Counted from the first letter of the stretch, positions 42,189-55,795 are shown. The stretch: DNA of 64,000 nucleotides from Aphis gossypii (GCF_020184175.1 NC_065530.1:74501260-74565259), one strand, 5' to 3'. The notes: generated from the letters alone by a model not told the origin. Made by a program: numbers and translations.

Positions 42189-42239
42189 AGTCTTATTTGA
42201 AACTATATAACCCAAGAACTAACTCAAACGGTATAAGGG

Positions 42240-43477
42240 TAGATCGAGTCCCACGATTCCGTACAACTCCGTTCCTGTAAGTACGTTGGTTCTTAAGACC
42301 CGACCATCGTGCATCCCTTATAATATCGTCTGTCGCCTTCATCGGTAGGTACTGTACAATACATACATAATAATGACGTTATGCTTTTTAGTCGTACTAA
42401 TGTAACACATATGTATATACCTATCATATATTGGAGTCGTTGTACCGGGGTAAAATGATTATTATTCTTTTAAACAAAACGTTTTTAATTAAGTGCAATA
42501 CAATACTAAACCAACCCAACCGATCAGGCCTACACGAGTATCATAATTCATGATATGCATAATAACGCATTGCAACTATAAATTATTATTGTGCGACTAG
42601 TGTGCCCCGAGAAAACCGTATCGGGTGTGTTATACATACATACATAATATGTTATTATTATTATGTATATAAACGCGTGTACGCGAAAAGTAGGCATTAA
42701 ATCCCCGCAAACGATGCCGTGTACGCTATAAAACGCCGTGCGGGGTGATTTCTTATGTGCGCTGGCGCGCGCGCGAGCTCGCAGGTAACACCGAAAAGGC
42801 ACAGGTATTACATTGCTATAAAAAAAAAAAGAAAAGAAAAGAAAAGGAGAAAAAAAAGGAACGAAATACAGTACACAAAAGGTGGCGCGACATTATATAC
42901 ATATATTATATATGTACATATAATAATATATATAACGTGTGTATAATGGGGCAGGGCAAGCAGCTGTAAATCGTCGAAATGGCTATGGAAATAACACGTC
43001 GTCGTTGTACGTTCTACCTCGCTCTACCAACAGCTACCTTCGTGTACACGAAACGCGCGCTCGAACCAGTCGTCGCCGTTCGACTACCCGGCAGCGTTCA
43101 GTTCTCGTTTGACTCTTGGCGCTGCACGTCAGACCTCCGCGCGCGTGCTCGTAACGTAGTAGGCAATAGTAAACGACGACGACGACAATAATAATAATTA
43201 ACTTTTTTATTTAACAGTGCCGGCTATACCCGTATAGTTAATAATAATTATTATTTTTTTTTTTAATCGCGTATTAATTACAGTACCTACTGGTACACTC
43301 GACGATATTTTTATACGTTTCACGTTTATATATTTTAAATAGTTAAATTACTTTTTATCGATTGTTCACACACTCACTTTGTACTCCTATTCTATTTTTC
43401 GATGTGATGACACCGAATTTTTGGATACCATACCATCGACCGTCGGTGGATCTGACAAATGTACGAGAACATCAAAC
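42240..43477 (+). promoter_or_regulatory. CpG-rich island ending in a candidate first coding exon
   Basis: CpG-rich sequence leads to an ATG at 43459-43461, preceded directly by the in-frame stop TGA (43453-43455). The ATG opens MYENIK and then meets a strong donor, AAAC|GTGAGT, with the exon ending at 43477 in phase 1. This is the arrangement expected of a first exon with a short coding tail. No downstream partner exon was found, and joining it to the 57.9 kb exon would hit a stop. It could be an upstream ORF or chance. Confidence 0.25.
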
Positions 43478-43693
43478 GTGAGTATACGATTATAATAAAA
43501 TACTTAATATACTATTTGTACAATACGTGTTTTGGCTAACCTAAGAACCCACCAAAACATAGGTTATACCCACCGTAATATGTAGGTATACAATTCAATA
43601 CAACGTCTTATAGTGTTTCATGTAATCAGTAGTCCACTTGTTTATTTCGCCAAAATTTGGAAGACAGGTATAGAATATTTTAATCGTACTAAC

Positions 43694-43819
43694 CTGATAT
43701 TAAATGTTTATCACAACCGACAAGTAAACCCAATATGGTATTTAGAAATTGATAAGGATTGCTTTTTTGGTCAGTTTCCTTAGGAAAACAATTGATTCTT
43801 TGCTTACAGTTTTTACAAT
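43694..43819 (-). CDS. Candidate internal exon, Cys-rich, symmetric phase 1-1
   Basis: The minus-strand segment lies between an acceptor ATTACAG and a donor TCAG|GTTAGT and is 126 nt with both borders in phase 1. It encodes CKNCKQRINCFPKETDQKSN and then PYQFLNTILGLLVGCDKHLIS, giving four cysteines spaced CX2CX5CX24C. Symmetric 1-1 exons are common in extracellular modules. The frame is open for about 110 bases further upstream, so the acceptor choice is uncertain. No neighbouring exon or family was recognised; it may be an isolated relic. Confidence 0.3.
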
Positions 43820-45600
43820 CTGTAATTCGTTCATAATAAATACAATTAATGGTTATATAGAATTTAGATACCTTCATATTACTTCGCTTCAACCATCTCG
43901 AATGCTCGTTGGAAATATTGCCATATGATTTTTAACCATTTTACTAGTTAATTTGGGTGGAAGCGTGTATGGTGAGCTAATATTACATTCGAAACTAGAA
44001 AAATGTTGAGGTCACTATGTGACAGAACATTTAATGATTTTCCTGAGAATTTAAGATTATAATAGTTAAACAATATCTATGACTTCCCCTAGTCTAAAAC
44101 TTGTATAGCGACATAGTGTAGATCAATAATAGCTTAGGGAGGAACCGGTATATAAATAGTGTATTGGGTATGCAAGGAAGCATGTTTAGACGATAAAAGG
44201 TAAAATAGTACTTTATAAGATGTTTTTATCATTAATTATTTAGTATTTACATATGCTGCTCAGACGTCAGTCAAATATCATTCTTACTCCGAGTTAAATG
44301 TAGCGAAACTGCAGTGTATTTACTCGTTTACGTGTAGTTGAATTCCCATACGTTTTAGGTATCATACGTAAATTCTTTAAGTTAATAAACAATTATACAA
44401 TTACACACGTCTGTCAACTATAACGGTGGCGACTACTTCAAATTATAACCATTTTATAAATGACATTTTACCATATGGTCGGGGAAGCATGTCGCAGTAG
44501 GCTGTGGTGGTGATATTTATGAACTGCAGGGTAACATTTTTTTTTGTTTTTATTATTATTATTATTATTGTAACTAATAAGACGGTTTCTTGGCGCGTGC
44601 TCAGTCGAAGAATTCCATTACACATTGAATTTGAAATAAGTACGATCATCAGATAAGGATGTATTTGTGTGTTCCCGCACGTTTAGTCTATTGTATTGTG
44701 TTTCGTCCCGGCTGACGAAGGGCGGAATAAATTAGCACACGTTGAAAAACACACAGCCAAATGACTGGCAACGTTAGTGGCGCAAGTGTATAATACAGTG
44801 AAAATCATTATACGCTTTTCATTACGACGTAGTTATATCACCTACCCATACAAAAACGTAATTTGTCAATTCACGTTATCTTACAAATTGACAGTATTAT
44901 AATATTATAATGTTTAAATTATAGAGATGTCTACTCCAATTATTCGTAATCTAAGGTTCAATTGATGTTTTTTATAGTAACGTAAAAAGTAAGAGTGATA
45001 TAGGGTTAGGCAGCTAAAAATACTATAGGCACATACAAAATTATATTACTGTTTATTATTTACATTAGCATGATAAACATTGTTTGATTATGGTTATTTA
45101 AAAAAATATATTTTGATGAGCTTTTCAAATTTTTTTAATTGGTATATATATAACGTTACAAATTAATAATCATTATAAATTTATAATATAGTGTATAATA
45201 TAGTGGTTTATTCATTTAATTTTTCATATGAGATACTGTTCGTTTAAGCAACAAACTGTCACGTGGTTTTCGTGGAATCCGTTAAGATTCGCCATTCGCG
45301 AAAATAACAATAATAACAAGATAAACAGCACAGACGTCGTGCAGTTTTAGGAAACGTTGTTTTGACAAAATTCTCGGTACAATGCTGATCTTTCTTTGGT
45401 GATTGTATTTGTGTAGGTATAAAATACCCGGTTAGTATTGGTGACCTAGGACATAGCTGCTACCTATATTTTATTATAATTTAACCGTAGTATTATAATA
45501 CCATGCATATATTATTGTTATCAATACCTACGCTATCATTGTTATTATTATTATTCCCCGCAGAGCCGGTATGTTATAATTATTAGGTAAATTATAATAC
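43820..45600. other. Intergenic, no gene seen
   Basis: AT-rich sequence with a short (TTA)n run near 44551. Nothing supported as coding. Confidence 0.4.
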
Positions 45601-48600
45601 ATAAGTAGCATAATATTATGATATCGGAAACCGATTTAATGTCACGGACCGCGGTCGAAACGAATCGTGCATTCGTAGGTATACGCCTACGGAAATTCAA
45701 ACGGCGTTCCGGTTTTTGGTCTTAACCACTCGGTCAACCACTGCTGATTTTTGGCTGCAATAATAATAATTACGCACAGCGCCGTGGCTCCATTGTGCTC
45801 CGAAAGCTGGACCGCGGCAAGACCCCGTCGTCTGGGCTCCGAAAATCCCATACAACAATGCCACACACCGGACTGGTTTCCTCTCCACCACTCGCCCGCG
45901 TCGCGTCTAGACTCCGCGTCTCGTGTCGCGTATATATTATTGCACACGAATCTGGCGACACCGGAGGCAGTGGCGGCGTGGAAGTGGCGGCGGTGGTGAC
46001 GACGGCTCCGGAACTGCCGCGCCCGGTGTATAATGCAAATGTACTTGTCAATCACGTCTCTCCGCGGACGCACAATGAGCGCGGTGGGGCTCTGTCGGGT
46101 GAAAAATACGCGTCGTTCTCTCCCCCAAACGGGTCTCTCGCTGGTGTATAATATACACTTATATATATATATATATATGTATATAGGTCTCTGCACACCT
46201 TAATATAAGTCAATTCGCCGTTGTCGTTGTTTGGCAGTTCTAAAAAAGAAAAAAAAAACTGTTCTCGGGCGAGGGACGTTAACAAAGTGTATACGCTCTA
46301 ATTTTTTTTAAACACCTAAATTGAGCGGAAAAAGTTTATTTCTCAGCAATATTCATATTCTTTTCAATCTGGCACCATTTTATCAAATACCTCATTTTTC
46401 CCCGTGTCGTAATATATTCAGTTAATTCAATTCAAACACGCTATTTTAAATGTACGTATATTTCTATAAAAAACGTGTTAATAATTATTATTATACGAAT
46501 CTCCGGCGTTTTAACGTCGGCGGCGGGGTAGACTTTAAACACCGATTTTTCGTCGCAAGTACACGTCACCTAAGATCGTATAGTTTTTAAACAGGTATTA
46601 TCATACCACGAGATAATATCGTTATTAAAATTCGTTTCTGCTCGCTGTAGCGTCTACAGTCCGACTAAAAAGTCTATACGGGTAACAATATAGGTGTATG
46701 TGTATTAAACGTTTATTTTTCTCGTATCGCTTCGCTACGTTTTCGATCATTTTTCTTGGGCGTCAGACGCGGAATACATCTAATACGAAGTGTGCGATAC
46801 CCGAGTCGTCGGCCGACACTGTATTATAATATAATATTATATTAGTGACGATTTTTGCACGCAGTATTTCGCGTTCAATGTAAGATTTATGACGCGCCTT
46901 ATTGTAACGTAAATGGGCGTCGTCGTCACAACAACACGACTGCAGTACACTGCACACGTGCGTCTTTTGATAACGTTTCGTATGAATTATTATTATTTTT
47001 TTAAGGTCGCGTGGTGTGCGTGTTTGCGTAAGGAAGATTCGGTCTCGCGCGCGCGACCCGACACAATCGCCGTCCGACCTGGGCAACAGTTAGCCGTATT
47101 ATATTATACGGGACACAATGTGTACGATATTATTATTATTATATAATGTGCGACGTGTCGCACAGCTGGACATTCCGCGATTATTATTATTATTATCATT
47201 ATTCACGCGGGCCTACCCATGAGAAATTCGGTTTTGCCGGTGACCGGTGTACGGGTACGTACTATACAATGCGCACATTGTTGCGCGACTGCAGAAGATG
47301 CGCGCCGGCGGTCGCCCGGTCGCGGGCAACCGGTTTGCACTTTGTCGGCGCGGCGGTACCGCGACTCGGTGGTTTTTCGAGACCGGTCCGTTTGGGACGG
47401 TACAAAAAACAAATTAAATCAAAAACAACAAATCGAGTTAGACGACTATAATGCAATGATATATATATAAAGATGAGGTGGAACTGCGAATCGAAAAAAC
47501 GAAATGGAAGGTGAATCCCGCCAAACGGTCGCTGCCATACCATACCATACCATAATATTATATTATTATTGTGTAGGTATGAAAACGTTTTATTATCCTT
47601 ACCGACGATTATTAATGTTGTTATATTGAATTGCGATAATTAACTATAAAGTTTAACTCCCGTATTCGCCGTAGTCGATCGTCTCAAAAATTAATAATAC
47701 GTGATTATAACAGTTTATGACGAGCGATAAACCAACAAATGACGAATCGCAAACGCAATTCAGACGAAACGTAAACCTAACGCACGTCTACTTCGAAACT
47801 CCAATAGCGCTAATCAAATATAATGCGTTTATACGAGTATCTATTTCGATACGAACTTTTCAAACAGTCAACTCAGTAATATCGTTTTATGGTTATTTTA
47901 CTACAACCCCCTCATAAATCGTTCAATAATATCGTTACAGTACGACACTTCGCGATCGACTACATTAAATTCTTATGCCGTTGTCATTCGAACGAACGTT
48001 CTCGTTGATGTCGATTTCATCGATCGATAAAGAAAAAAGAGTTAAGCCGATTACCGATTATGCGTTTCGCAGACGTAAACTGGAAAGATTATACTCATCT
48101 CGACGACCCCTCCAGATATCGACCAATTACCGAGACGTATCAATATTATTATTTAAAACAGATTCGTATCTCGGAGCATCTCGAGCACGAAACAAGCAAA
48201 AGACCCAGACGTAAAAAAAAAAAAAACAACGAGTGCCGATTCAGCGAGAGTACGAGAGAGAGACAGAAAAAAAATAGAGTGAGAAGGAGCCAGAAACAAG
48301 GAGAACCGGTCCGTTACGATTTTTAAAACGTTATAAATAACGTTTTATGGGAATAAGAAAATCTCCGGGCCAATCGGGGCCAAACAACAGTGGTGGTGTG
48401 GCGAAAACTGGATCTCTCTCCCCCCGGGGGCACCCCATCACGGTTGCGCATTAAACACGCCGTCTTTTTTGTCTTTTCTTCGACCCTCTGTACACAACAT
48501 ATATATACACGTATAAGACCTATGTACACATATACATATATATAGTATATATTGTATAATAATGTTAACCTGCCGCCGCCGCCGCCGCCGACGTCGACGT

Positions 48601-49300
48601 CGACATCGACTGCAAGGGGATGCGACCCCCCGAACGTTAGTCGGAGTGAGCGAGGCGCAAAAAAAAAGGTCAAGTGAAGCGCCTTTCGGCCAGACAGAGG
48701 GGCAATCCACAAAAGATCAGACGTCTGGTTTTTTCGTCTCTTTTGTCCGGGATTTCCGAAATTTTTCCCATCAACCACCCCTCCCCCTCCGCTCGCCAAA
48801 ACTGCACTCGTCGTTGCCATCGACTTAAATTTATGTATTTCGTTCTATACCACCGCGACCACTTTCGATGTATTATTCTACGCTATATACGTACCTATTA
48901 TTATTATAATATAATATCGGAAGCGTATACCTACCCATATATAATACTATAAATGCGCATTCGATCGGGCAGTAAATTTCGAAAGTCCGACGACGACGAC
49001 AGCGAGTCAGGTGACACCGCGAATAATAGGCGCTTACAAAGACATTATATATAGGTACATTATGTGTGTGCAGTGTCACTGCGCATCGGGGTGGTGACCA
49101 ACAGTCGTAAAATCCAGACTGTTATTGCGGATTAAAACACTTCGCGGTGCGCATATCGTAATGTAAATATGTGTGTGTGTGCGTGCTCGTATGGCGGGGA
49201 GGGATAGGGCGCACCGACGTCTTGGGGCGTACACCCTTTGGGAAACTAGTCCCGGGCCGACCATATACGTGCATATTATATTTATACGTATAGGTTCGGT
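45601..49300. promoter_or_regulatory. Largest CpG-rich block of the window
   Basis: About 3.7 kb with high CpG density, (GCC)n and (GTCGAC)-like runs near 48572-48610, and a (CCATA)4 tandem at 47535-47554. ORFs overlap in up to four frames, which points to low stop density and not to coding. No coherent protein, signal peptide or domain was found. It probably contains promoters or 5' UTR exons, perhaps of the downstream plus-strand C2 gene. Confidence 0.35.
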
Positions 49301-51710
49301 GATATACTATGGCTCCTCTGCCTCTGAATTATAATAATATATTCATTCCGATTTCGTTTTTACATAATAATATGTGGATAGGGTACCTACCTATAGCATA
49401 CATATTGTTATTGCGTATATTATGTATATGTAGATTATAGAGGTACCTATATGTGGCGGCGGCAAATTAGTACGATCATTGTGTTTGCAACATAATAATA
49501 TTATTTAGATTTAGCCCTCCCAGATCGCGTTTGTTTTTTTCTCACATGTAACGTCTATACCGCACACCACAGTCCACGAAGTCGTTATCAAAAACCGAAT
49601 GACTAATAAAATAAATTATGTACCTACATTTGTACCTATAACCGCAGAGAGTAGAGATGCTTAGTAAATTATAATACCATACCGAATGTTATTATTCCGT
49701 TGGACACTCTGTCTCTATAGGCCTTACACAATGTCGGAGGGCAACGCGTGGCATTGAGATTAAAAAATAAATTGATTTGAAACTTAGATTTTAATTTTGA
49801 CGAATTTATTAATAACTTATCGAAACCTTAAATAATTAATAATTTCAAATATTTTAACTAAATTATATTTTGAATAAAATGATGTATGGGTACTTATATA
49901 ATAATTTGATCGTTTCACTATTCGAACAATTTTGATAGAAGTCTTTTGACAATTTATAAGTTATTAATCATTTAAATAAATATAACTTTTTTCGTTACCT
50001 AAATAACTATAATCTATACTATTAATATACTATACTCACATATTTAGATATATAATAATATGATGATTATGAATAATTTTATACTAAAAAAAATTTTCAA
50101 ATGTTGGTTAGAAGAAAAGTTATTACATAGTTACTATTTATAGTTTTCAGCTATAACTTGTGTACCTATATACATAATACATATATATTATGCATATAAT
50201 ACTATACTATAGAGCTAATTAATTTCATTTTTTTACGACAACAAAAATAAAAAAACAGAAGTTACGCTTTGTATCAGAGTAGACAGTAATTTATACAACT
50301 ATATAGCTATAATATGTTATATTTTATTATTAGTTGGTAACTAATAATTTTTTTTTTCGTAGCATGCGATTTCGTAGAATTGAAGTTATGCTGTTTGGCA
50401 ATTGCGATAAAATTCCTGAGACGAAAAAAAATAATTCGAGTTTCTTTAAAATTCGGTTAGACTCTTCGAATGACATTTCAGCTGCTGTATATGCATATAC
50501 CAGGTACAATAATATACATGGGGTGTTTTTTCTTAAAAATACGTTCATATATATATAATAACGTTCACAATTCACGAGATTTTCAGAACATAATGTCGCG
50601 CAACGGACGGGCACGCTTCTTCTTTCGTATATATATATATTGTTACCGCACCACGCAGCAGATGGTCTATACTTGGATGGATATGCCAGGTGGTATGGTT
50701 CGCTATCCTCAGATTTGTCCTTTAACCCCGTTCCTTGCGATTTGGCCATCGGCATTCCGCCAAAACGGTTTCGGTATCATAAATGATATTATACCCAACC
50801 TACCAACCTATACCAATAAAATATATGTATTATATACATATCACACACGGTCTCGGCATATATTTAATCGTAGTAATGCGATCCGAAACGGAAACGTACA
50901 AATTACATTGCGAGCGAGTACCCAATATATAGTCGCATTGCATTCGTATAATATTATTTTACCTATATGGGCACGTGGACCGGAAATAAACACGGGATTT
51001 TCGTCCGCACCACAAGAGAAATAAAAAACGGTTATTGACGTTTCTATGGGCTAATTCGGACACCTTCGGCCGCAGCGGTATAAATGCGCACTCCCCTGAC
51101 GTAACGGATACGTAATTATTATATTAAACGCGCGCAAACCGCGGATTCGGTATTAGTATATATTATGTATAACAATGATTACGAACGGATACGTTTTGAC
51201 CTTAGACGTTCTCACCATGTCACATATATATTATATACGTCTTAATGTTTTTTATTTTTATTATTATTATTATTTAAACATGTGAGTAATATTTATAAAT
51301 TCAACTGCTCCGTAACCGAAACCGCGTGCGTATTCTGAGGGGGAGGAGGTGAAGTTGAAAATACAATACGCTCCAAACACCGCTTAAACTACTACTGTAA
51401 TATATACCTATGTATGTTTTATTTTGGCAAAAACAATTCATTCGTTCTTTTCGAGCTCGAGGAAATGAAAATATGATATGCGTAATCGATACTTAAGGAA
51501 ATAAAAAAAATCATATAACGATAATAATAAACGCACGCCAAGAGGAAGTACGATTATTTAATAACTTGAAAGAGTTATGTTTAATGTATTCAATACAGTT
51601 GTACGATAATGTTTCATTTAAAAACGCTTTAATTTTACCTGTAACATAGCTATATTTCTATAAGATTTATATTGTGGACTATTTTTTTTTAAATAAAAGG
51701 TTCGTGAATA
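49301..51710. other. Intergenic with overlapping open frames at 50.3-51.0 kb
   Basis: Both strands stay open here: plus 50470-51024 (184 codons) and minus 50330-50755 (141 codons). Neither shows a domain. The plus strand also has an acceptor-like CGTAG|CATGCG at about 50362 and a donor-like CCAG|GTACAA at about 50502. I cannot decide whether one strand is a genuine exon. Confidence 0.25.
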
Positions 51711-52335
51711 TTATACAGGGTGTATCTTGTGTCGTTCAAGAAAAAAACCTGAAAAAATACTTGTTTCTCATACGAGTTGTTTGTTTTATAAATAATGGGT
51801 ACTATGTATGCTTAAATTATTCAATATCTTTTGTCGTTTAAAAATAAAAAATACATGTTTCTTTGTTTGAATTTTATATGAGACATTTTTTTCATAATGA
51901 TTTAATATTTTTTAAGCAAGATGCAGTTATTTTACTAACAAAATATCAAAACAATTTTTCCAAAATACAATTATTCTGATATAGAGCAAATTTTTCTGAA
52001 AATGGTTATTTATTAGGTACTTTTTGTTAATTTTTAATAACTACGACCCTTTTAACATTTTAAACTTTAATTTACTAAAATTATATATTAAATAGTTATA
52101 TCTATATAATAATACATTTTAATACAAATTATTTATTTAAGTTGAATAATTTATATGTTTATATACATATATTTAATTAAATTGTATACATAAGAATATA
52201 CAATTTTAACTTTTTAAACTTAAATTTAATGAAAGATGAAAAAAATTTTGTTTTTTTTTCTTAAAAATATATATATACAATATATTTTTGAAGTTTTATT
52301 ACTTTTTCCCGCTAAGTGTTCAAATACCGAGTTCT
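51711..52335. mobile_element. Probable degraded TIR element of the CAGGGTg family
   Basis: The left end TATACAGGGTGTATCTTGTG is clear. Near 52310 the sequence 'cgctaagtgttcaaatac' resembles the subterminal right end of the copies near 32.81 and 63.93 kb, but the terminal CACCCTGTA is lost. Boundaries are approximate. Confidence 0.35.
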
Positions 52336-53950
52336 ATTTCTATATACCTATTCCTACGTTTTAGAGTGAATGAAGGAGACTGTTATGGATAAATTTATTT
52401 TGAAGGTGAATAGACTAGTACCTATGTTTCAGTACCCAGTTACATGCGTTTCGCAAAATAATAACTACATAAAAAAATCCACTGACCCTATACTTTGCAC
52501 TCACATATGTATTATTCAAATTCAAATCGAACAAAAATAACTGAAAAACATTTTCTATAAACTCAAATGTCGAAATGTATACATATTCTCGTAAATTGCG
52601 TATCGAAAATCGAAAATTGGTGGAAGTAATGGCATTTGACATATTGACAACCGTTCAAATACGTTATTAGAAATCCATTTCTTTTTCTGATACATATATG
52701 ACACAAGGGATCTGCAGACCATAACGGTATATATATATTATGTTATATATACAATATACCTAATAATAATACAAATGTTTTTATACACAAACGCATGCGA
52801 TGTGTAGTGATCATCTGTATATGCGCTGTGTCCTTTAGAAATCGTTTTGATCCGCATTGTCGTCGACCAGTGGGCAAAAACCGTTTACAATAAATAATAG
52901 AAGAACGAGCATTTTACTTTTGCACTTACACATATACAGTAAAGTGATTTAATAAAGGACCAATAAAGTGTAAACATTTGAAAATAAATTCTGTGACAGT
53001 AAATAAAGACGTTTCTTCGTATTGTAGGATACCTACGCGTATACTTGGGTGAAGATGTCCTAACAACATTTCGACAATATTGACGACATTTAGGACGGTC
53101 TTTAGAAAAATAATGGTTTACGGCTTCTTACACTATAATAATATATTGAATACGTTTCGACTGCCGGACTGCTACAGCTGGACATTTGAACCAAAATGTA
53201 TACAATCGTTAGTCGTCCTAATCTCACCTAACCTATAATAAAATATAACATAATGACAAAAATTATTCATAGTTAATATATCATAATTTATTGTACCTAT
53301 AGCATTGCACCATTATACATTAGAATCGTTTCATTGAAAAATTAAGAACCATTATATTATTATTATTTTTATTATTCATATTTAGGAATATAATTTTTTT
53401 AAATATTATATTCATTTATGAGTGCATAATACAATATGCAATTTAATTTTTGCACTTTATGCATTTTCAAAAATGGATGTATAAAATACGTATTCAACCA
53501 CAAACGTTGGTTATTAAATATAATAATAATAACGAAACCATGTAGAAAAATATGCGGGACCCCTATTAATGATTTATAAATTCAAAGCTATTCATGTCGG
53601 TAGAGGTATAACGATCGTTACAATATTTGAATACAAAATTATTAATACCTACATTTAATACATTTGTATGTTTTACCGTCATTCCTAATGCATAACAATA
53701 ATATGACGTGTATTCAATTTCAAATAATATTGATGGTCGATTTATAAAAAAAAAAAAATTGTTACTATACCTACTCAAAAATTGGTCTCATAATGAAATA
53801 GTTTTTTTATAAAATTTGAATTTATACATTGTTTGAGTACCTATATTCTTTTCGCACGATGCGTTCCTTTATACGTAATATTATAATGACACATAATTAC
53901 TATAATTTTCTCGCATACGAAAAATAAAAAGAATGAAAAAACATCTTTAA
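52336..53950. other. Intergenic, no supported gene
   Basis: Two minus-strand ORFs (52415-52642 and 53566-53778) read somewhat protein-like but have no signal peptide, domain or paired splice sites. The second follows a poly-T/A tract that would sit inside the protein. Confidence 0.35.
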
Positions 53951-55118
53951 ATTATTACTGCACGAATATATGCCGTACCTCCGGTGGCGTGGTGGGCACT
54001 TCCTGGATGATTTCTCCGTTGCCGCTCTACACTATATCAATTATTAATAATATATCGTGTGACAAGTGTCCCAAAACCGTCGTTACCCGGACGTAAGACA
54101 CCGCTCGACGTCATCTACTGCGACGGATAACATCTCAAAAACGCTCTTCGTAAATTCTCGTTGTTGTTTCATTTGCGTTTTCTCACAGTCATTATTTAAA
54201 AACTCCGAAGTGGAAAAAAAAAATAATACATATTATTATTAAATCCAACGTCCACCGTGCGCGCATTACCCCGTTTGATCGATTAATCATATCGACAGCA
54301 TAATATAATATATTATTATCTGCATCATTTATAGACTCCCCGACAATCATCTACCTCTATAGGCGAAAACAAACAAAAACGAATCCGCAAAACAAGTACG
54401 CGAACATGCCTCGGGGTGGCATGTGTGTATACTATTATGATTATGATTATTACCATTATTTACCTCTATACCATCACTGTTTCAATAGCTAAACATTCAT
54501 AGTGCATGACTAGTAATTTTTCGGATAAATCCGATCGATTGTGATGCCGATCTCTGCAGATGCACCCCATCCCTCTCGGAACAATATTGCAACGTATTAT
54601 ATTATAGGTACTGCGCGGCGCCATACTTAATAATACTACGTTATTCGATATTCGGAAATGTATAACCGTAATACGGGAGTACGACGGTGATGCGGGGTAT
54701 ATCAGGGTAGGGGGTGGAAAACGTTAAAATTAGCATGAGGGTGTTTACTGTCCGCTGCAAGTCTAATGTGGCTTAAGTACGTGTCGGTGAGCTTTAATAT
54801 AATATTATAGCGTTTCCTACTCAGCACACACGCACGAAAATGGAGTATCGAACCAACGGCGTTTCCGGTCCATGTAAGCATGCATCGTGTGCCTGATGGA
54901 TGTTTAACATGTATATATTATTATATTATAAACGCGTCCGCGATAACGGCTTGGGCCTGAAGTGTAGTACCTTTACTGATGGTGGCATTCAAATTTTCAG
55001 TGACGGATCTGACGTAAAAAAAAACATAAAATAAATATAAAAGTGAAAAACACGCCGTAAACCACCTGCGCCCGCGATCGCACACCTGTTTCGGACGTCC
55101 GAGACTCAATTTAACACG

Positions 55119-55286
55119 ATGATTTCCAGCGCTATTGTTATATCGGTTTTCACCATTGCCGCCGTCGTCGACCGTTCTGCTGTTAACCATCAACGCCATA
55201 TCCGTCCACGGCCGACGGGGGGGCCTCGACTGATGGGACATACGGCAAATGGCCATACACATAAAAAGCCAAAACCTTTACGATAA
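55119..55286 (+). CDS. Candidate small secreted cationic peptide, 55 aa
   Basis: A short plus-strand ORF starts at ATG 55119 in an AACACGATGA context. Residues 1 to about 21 begin MISSAIVISVFTIAAVV, a good signal-peptide pattern. The remaining 34 residues are rich in Arg, Lys, His, Pro and Gly, with almost no acidic residues. That is compatible with a small secreted basic peptide, but no family is recognised. The region is CpG-rich with few stops and the opposite strand is also open for 113 codons, so chance is a real alternative. No promoter or poly-A signal was identified. Confidence 0.25.
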   Translation: MISSAIVISVFTIAAVVDRSAVNHQRHIRPRPTGGPRLMGHTANGHTHKKPKPLR

Positions 55287-55764
55287 ATAACACACCTACC
55301 TGTGTATAGTAAATGTGTGTCGAAAGCAATTTATCCGGTCTTTATAATTTAAGACGCTATATGAGTTCATTGAGCAATTATTATTATTATGATTGTATAA
55401 TATATAGTTTATACGCACACCTATCCACCTTGTCGCTATAATTCTTATATTGGTCTTAAGAACTTCCGACGACGGTTATACACTAATTTACGAGCGCCGA
55501 CAGGTCCCCCCAAAGAAAAACGGATTTCATAAACGAAATAACCGTCGAAACCGTTTTCCATCCCAATCGATTAATCGTTATTGTTTACGTTATTAATGTT
55601 GTAATTATCAAATAATATAGTAATATACCTAAATTAAGTTAAATTATTTTTTTTATTATTATTTAACTGACGTTTTATCGAAACATTTTTCCACGATTAC
55701 GATCCAAAATATGTTTACCGAAACTCATATGATGAAGTATAATATTATGTTGTATATATATATT

Positions 55765-55768
<4 letters not shown>

Positions 55769-55795
<27 letters not shown>
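55769..55795. repeat. (TAA)n microsatellite
   Basis: Nine perfect TAA units. Confidence 0.9.

Larger units (their letters stand above)
39171..42239. other. Intergenic, with a GC-richer patch at 40.3-40.5 kb
   Basis: A patch of about 170 bases at 40315-40485 is GC-richer than its flanks and carries a plus-strand open segment ending KVTVNDTELRFMGR-stop. It may be an exon or element fragment. A minus-strand coding-like segment next to it is listed separately. The remainder is AT-rich without recognised features. Confidence 0.3.

Noticed and set aside
45687..46196. 169-codon minus ORF with several shadows on both strands
   Set aside because: Four frames are open over the same bases; the translation includes TA-repeat-derived Tyr/Ile runs. 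Low stop density is the simpler explanation.
48323..48828. 165-codon minus ORF and Arg-rich plus ORF
   Set aside because: Both derive from (GCC)n and (GTCGAC)-like simple repeats and TA repeats; no domain.
53566..53778. 70-codon minus ORF with protein-like composition
   Set aside because: Contains an A/T tract inside the frame; no paired splice sites or recognisable family.
54921..55262. 113-codon minus ORF
   Set aside because: CpG-rich region with both strands open; only a weak donor-like AAACAG|GTGTGC and no acceptor, signal peptide or domain. The short plus-strand ORF there is slightly better supported.
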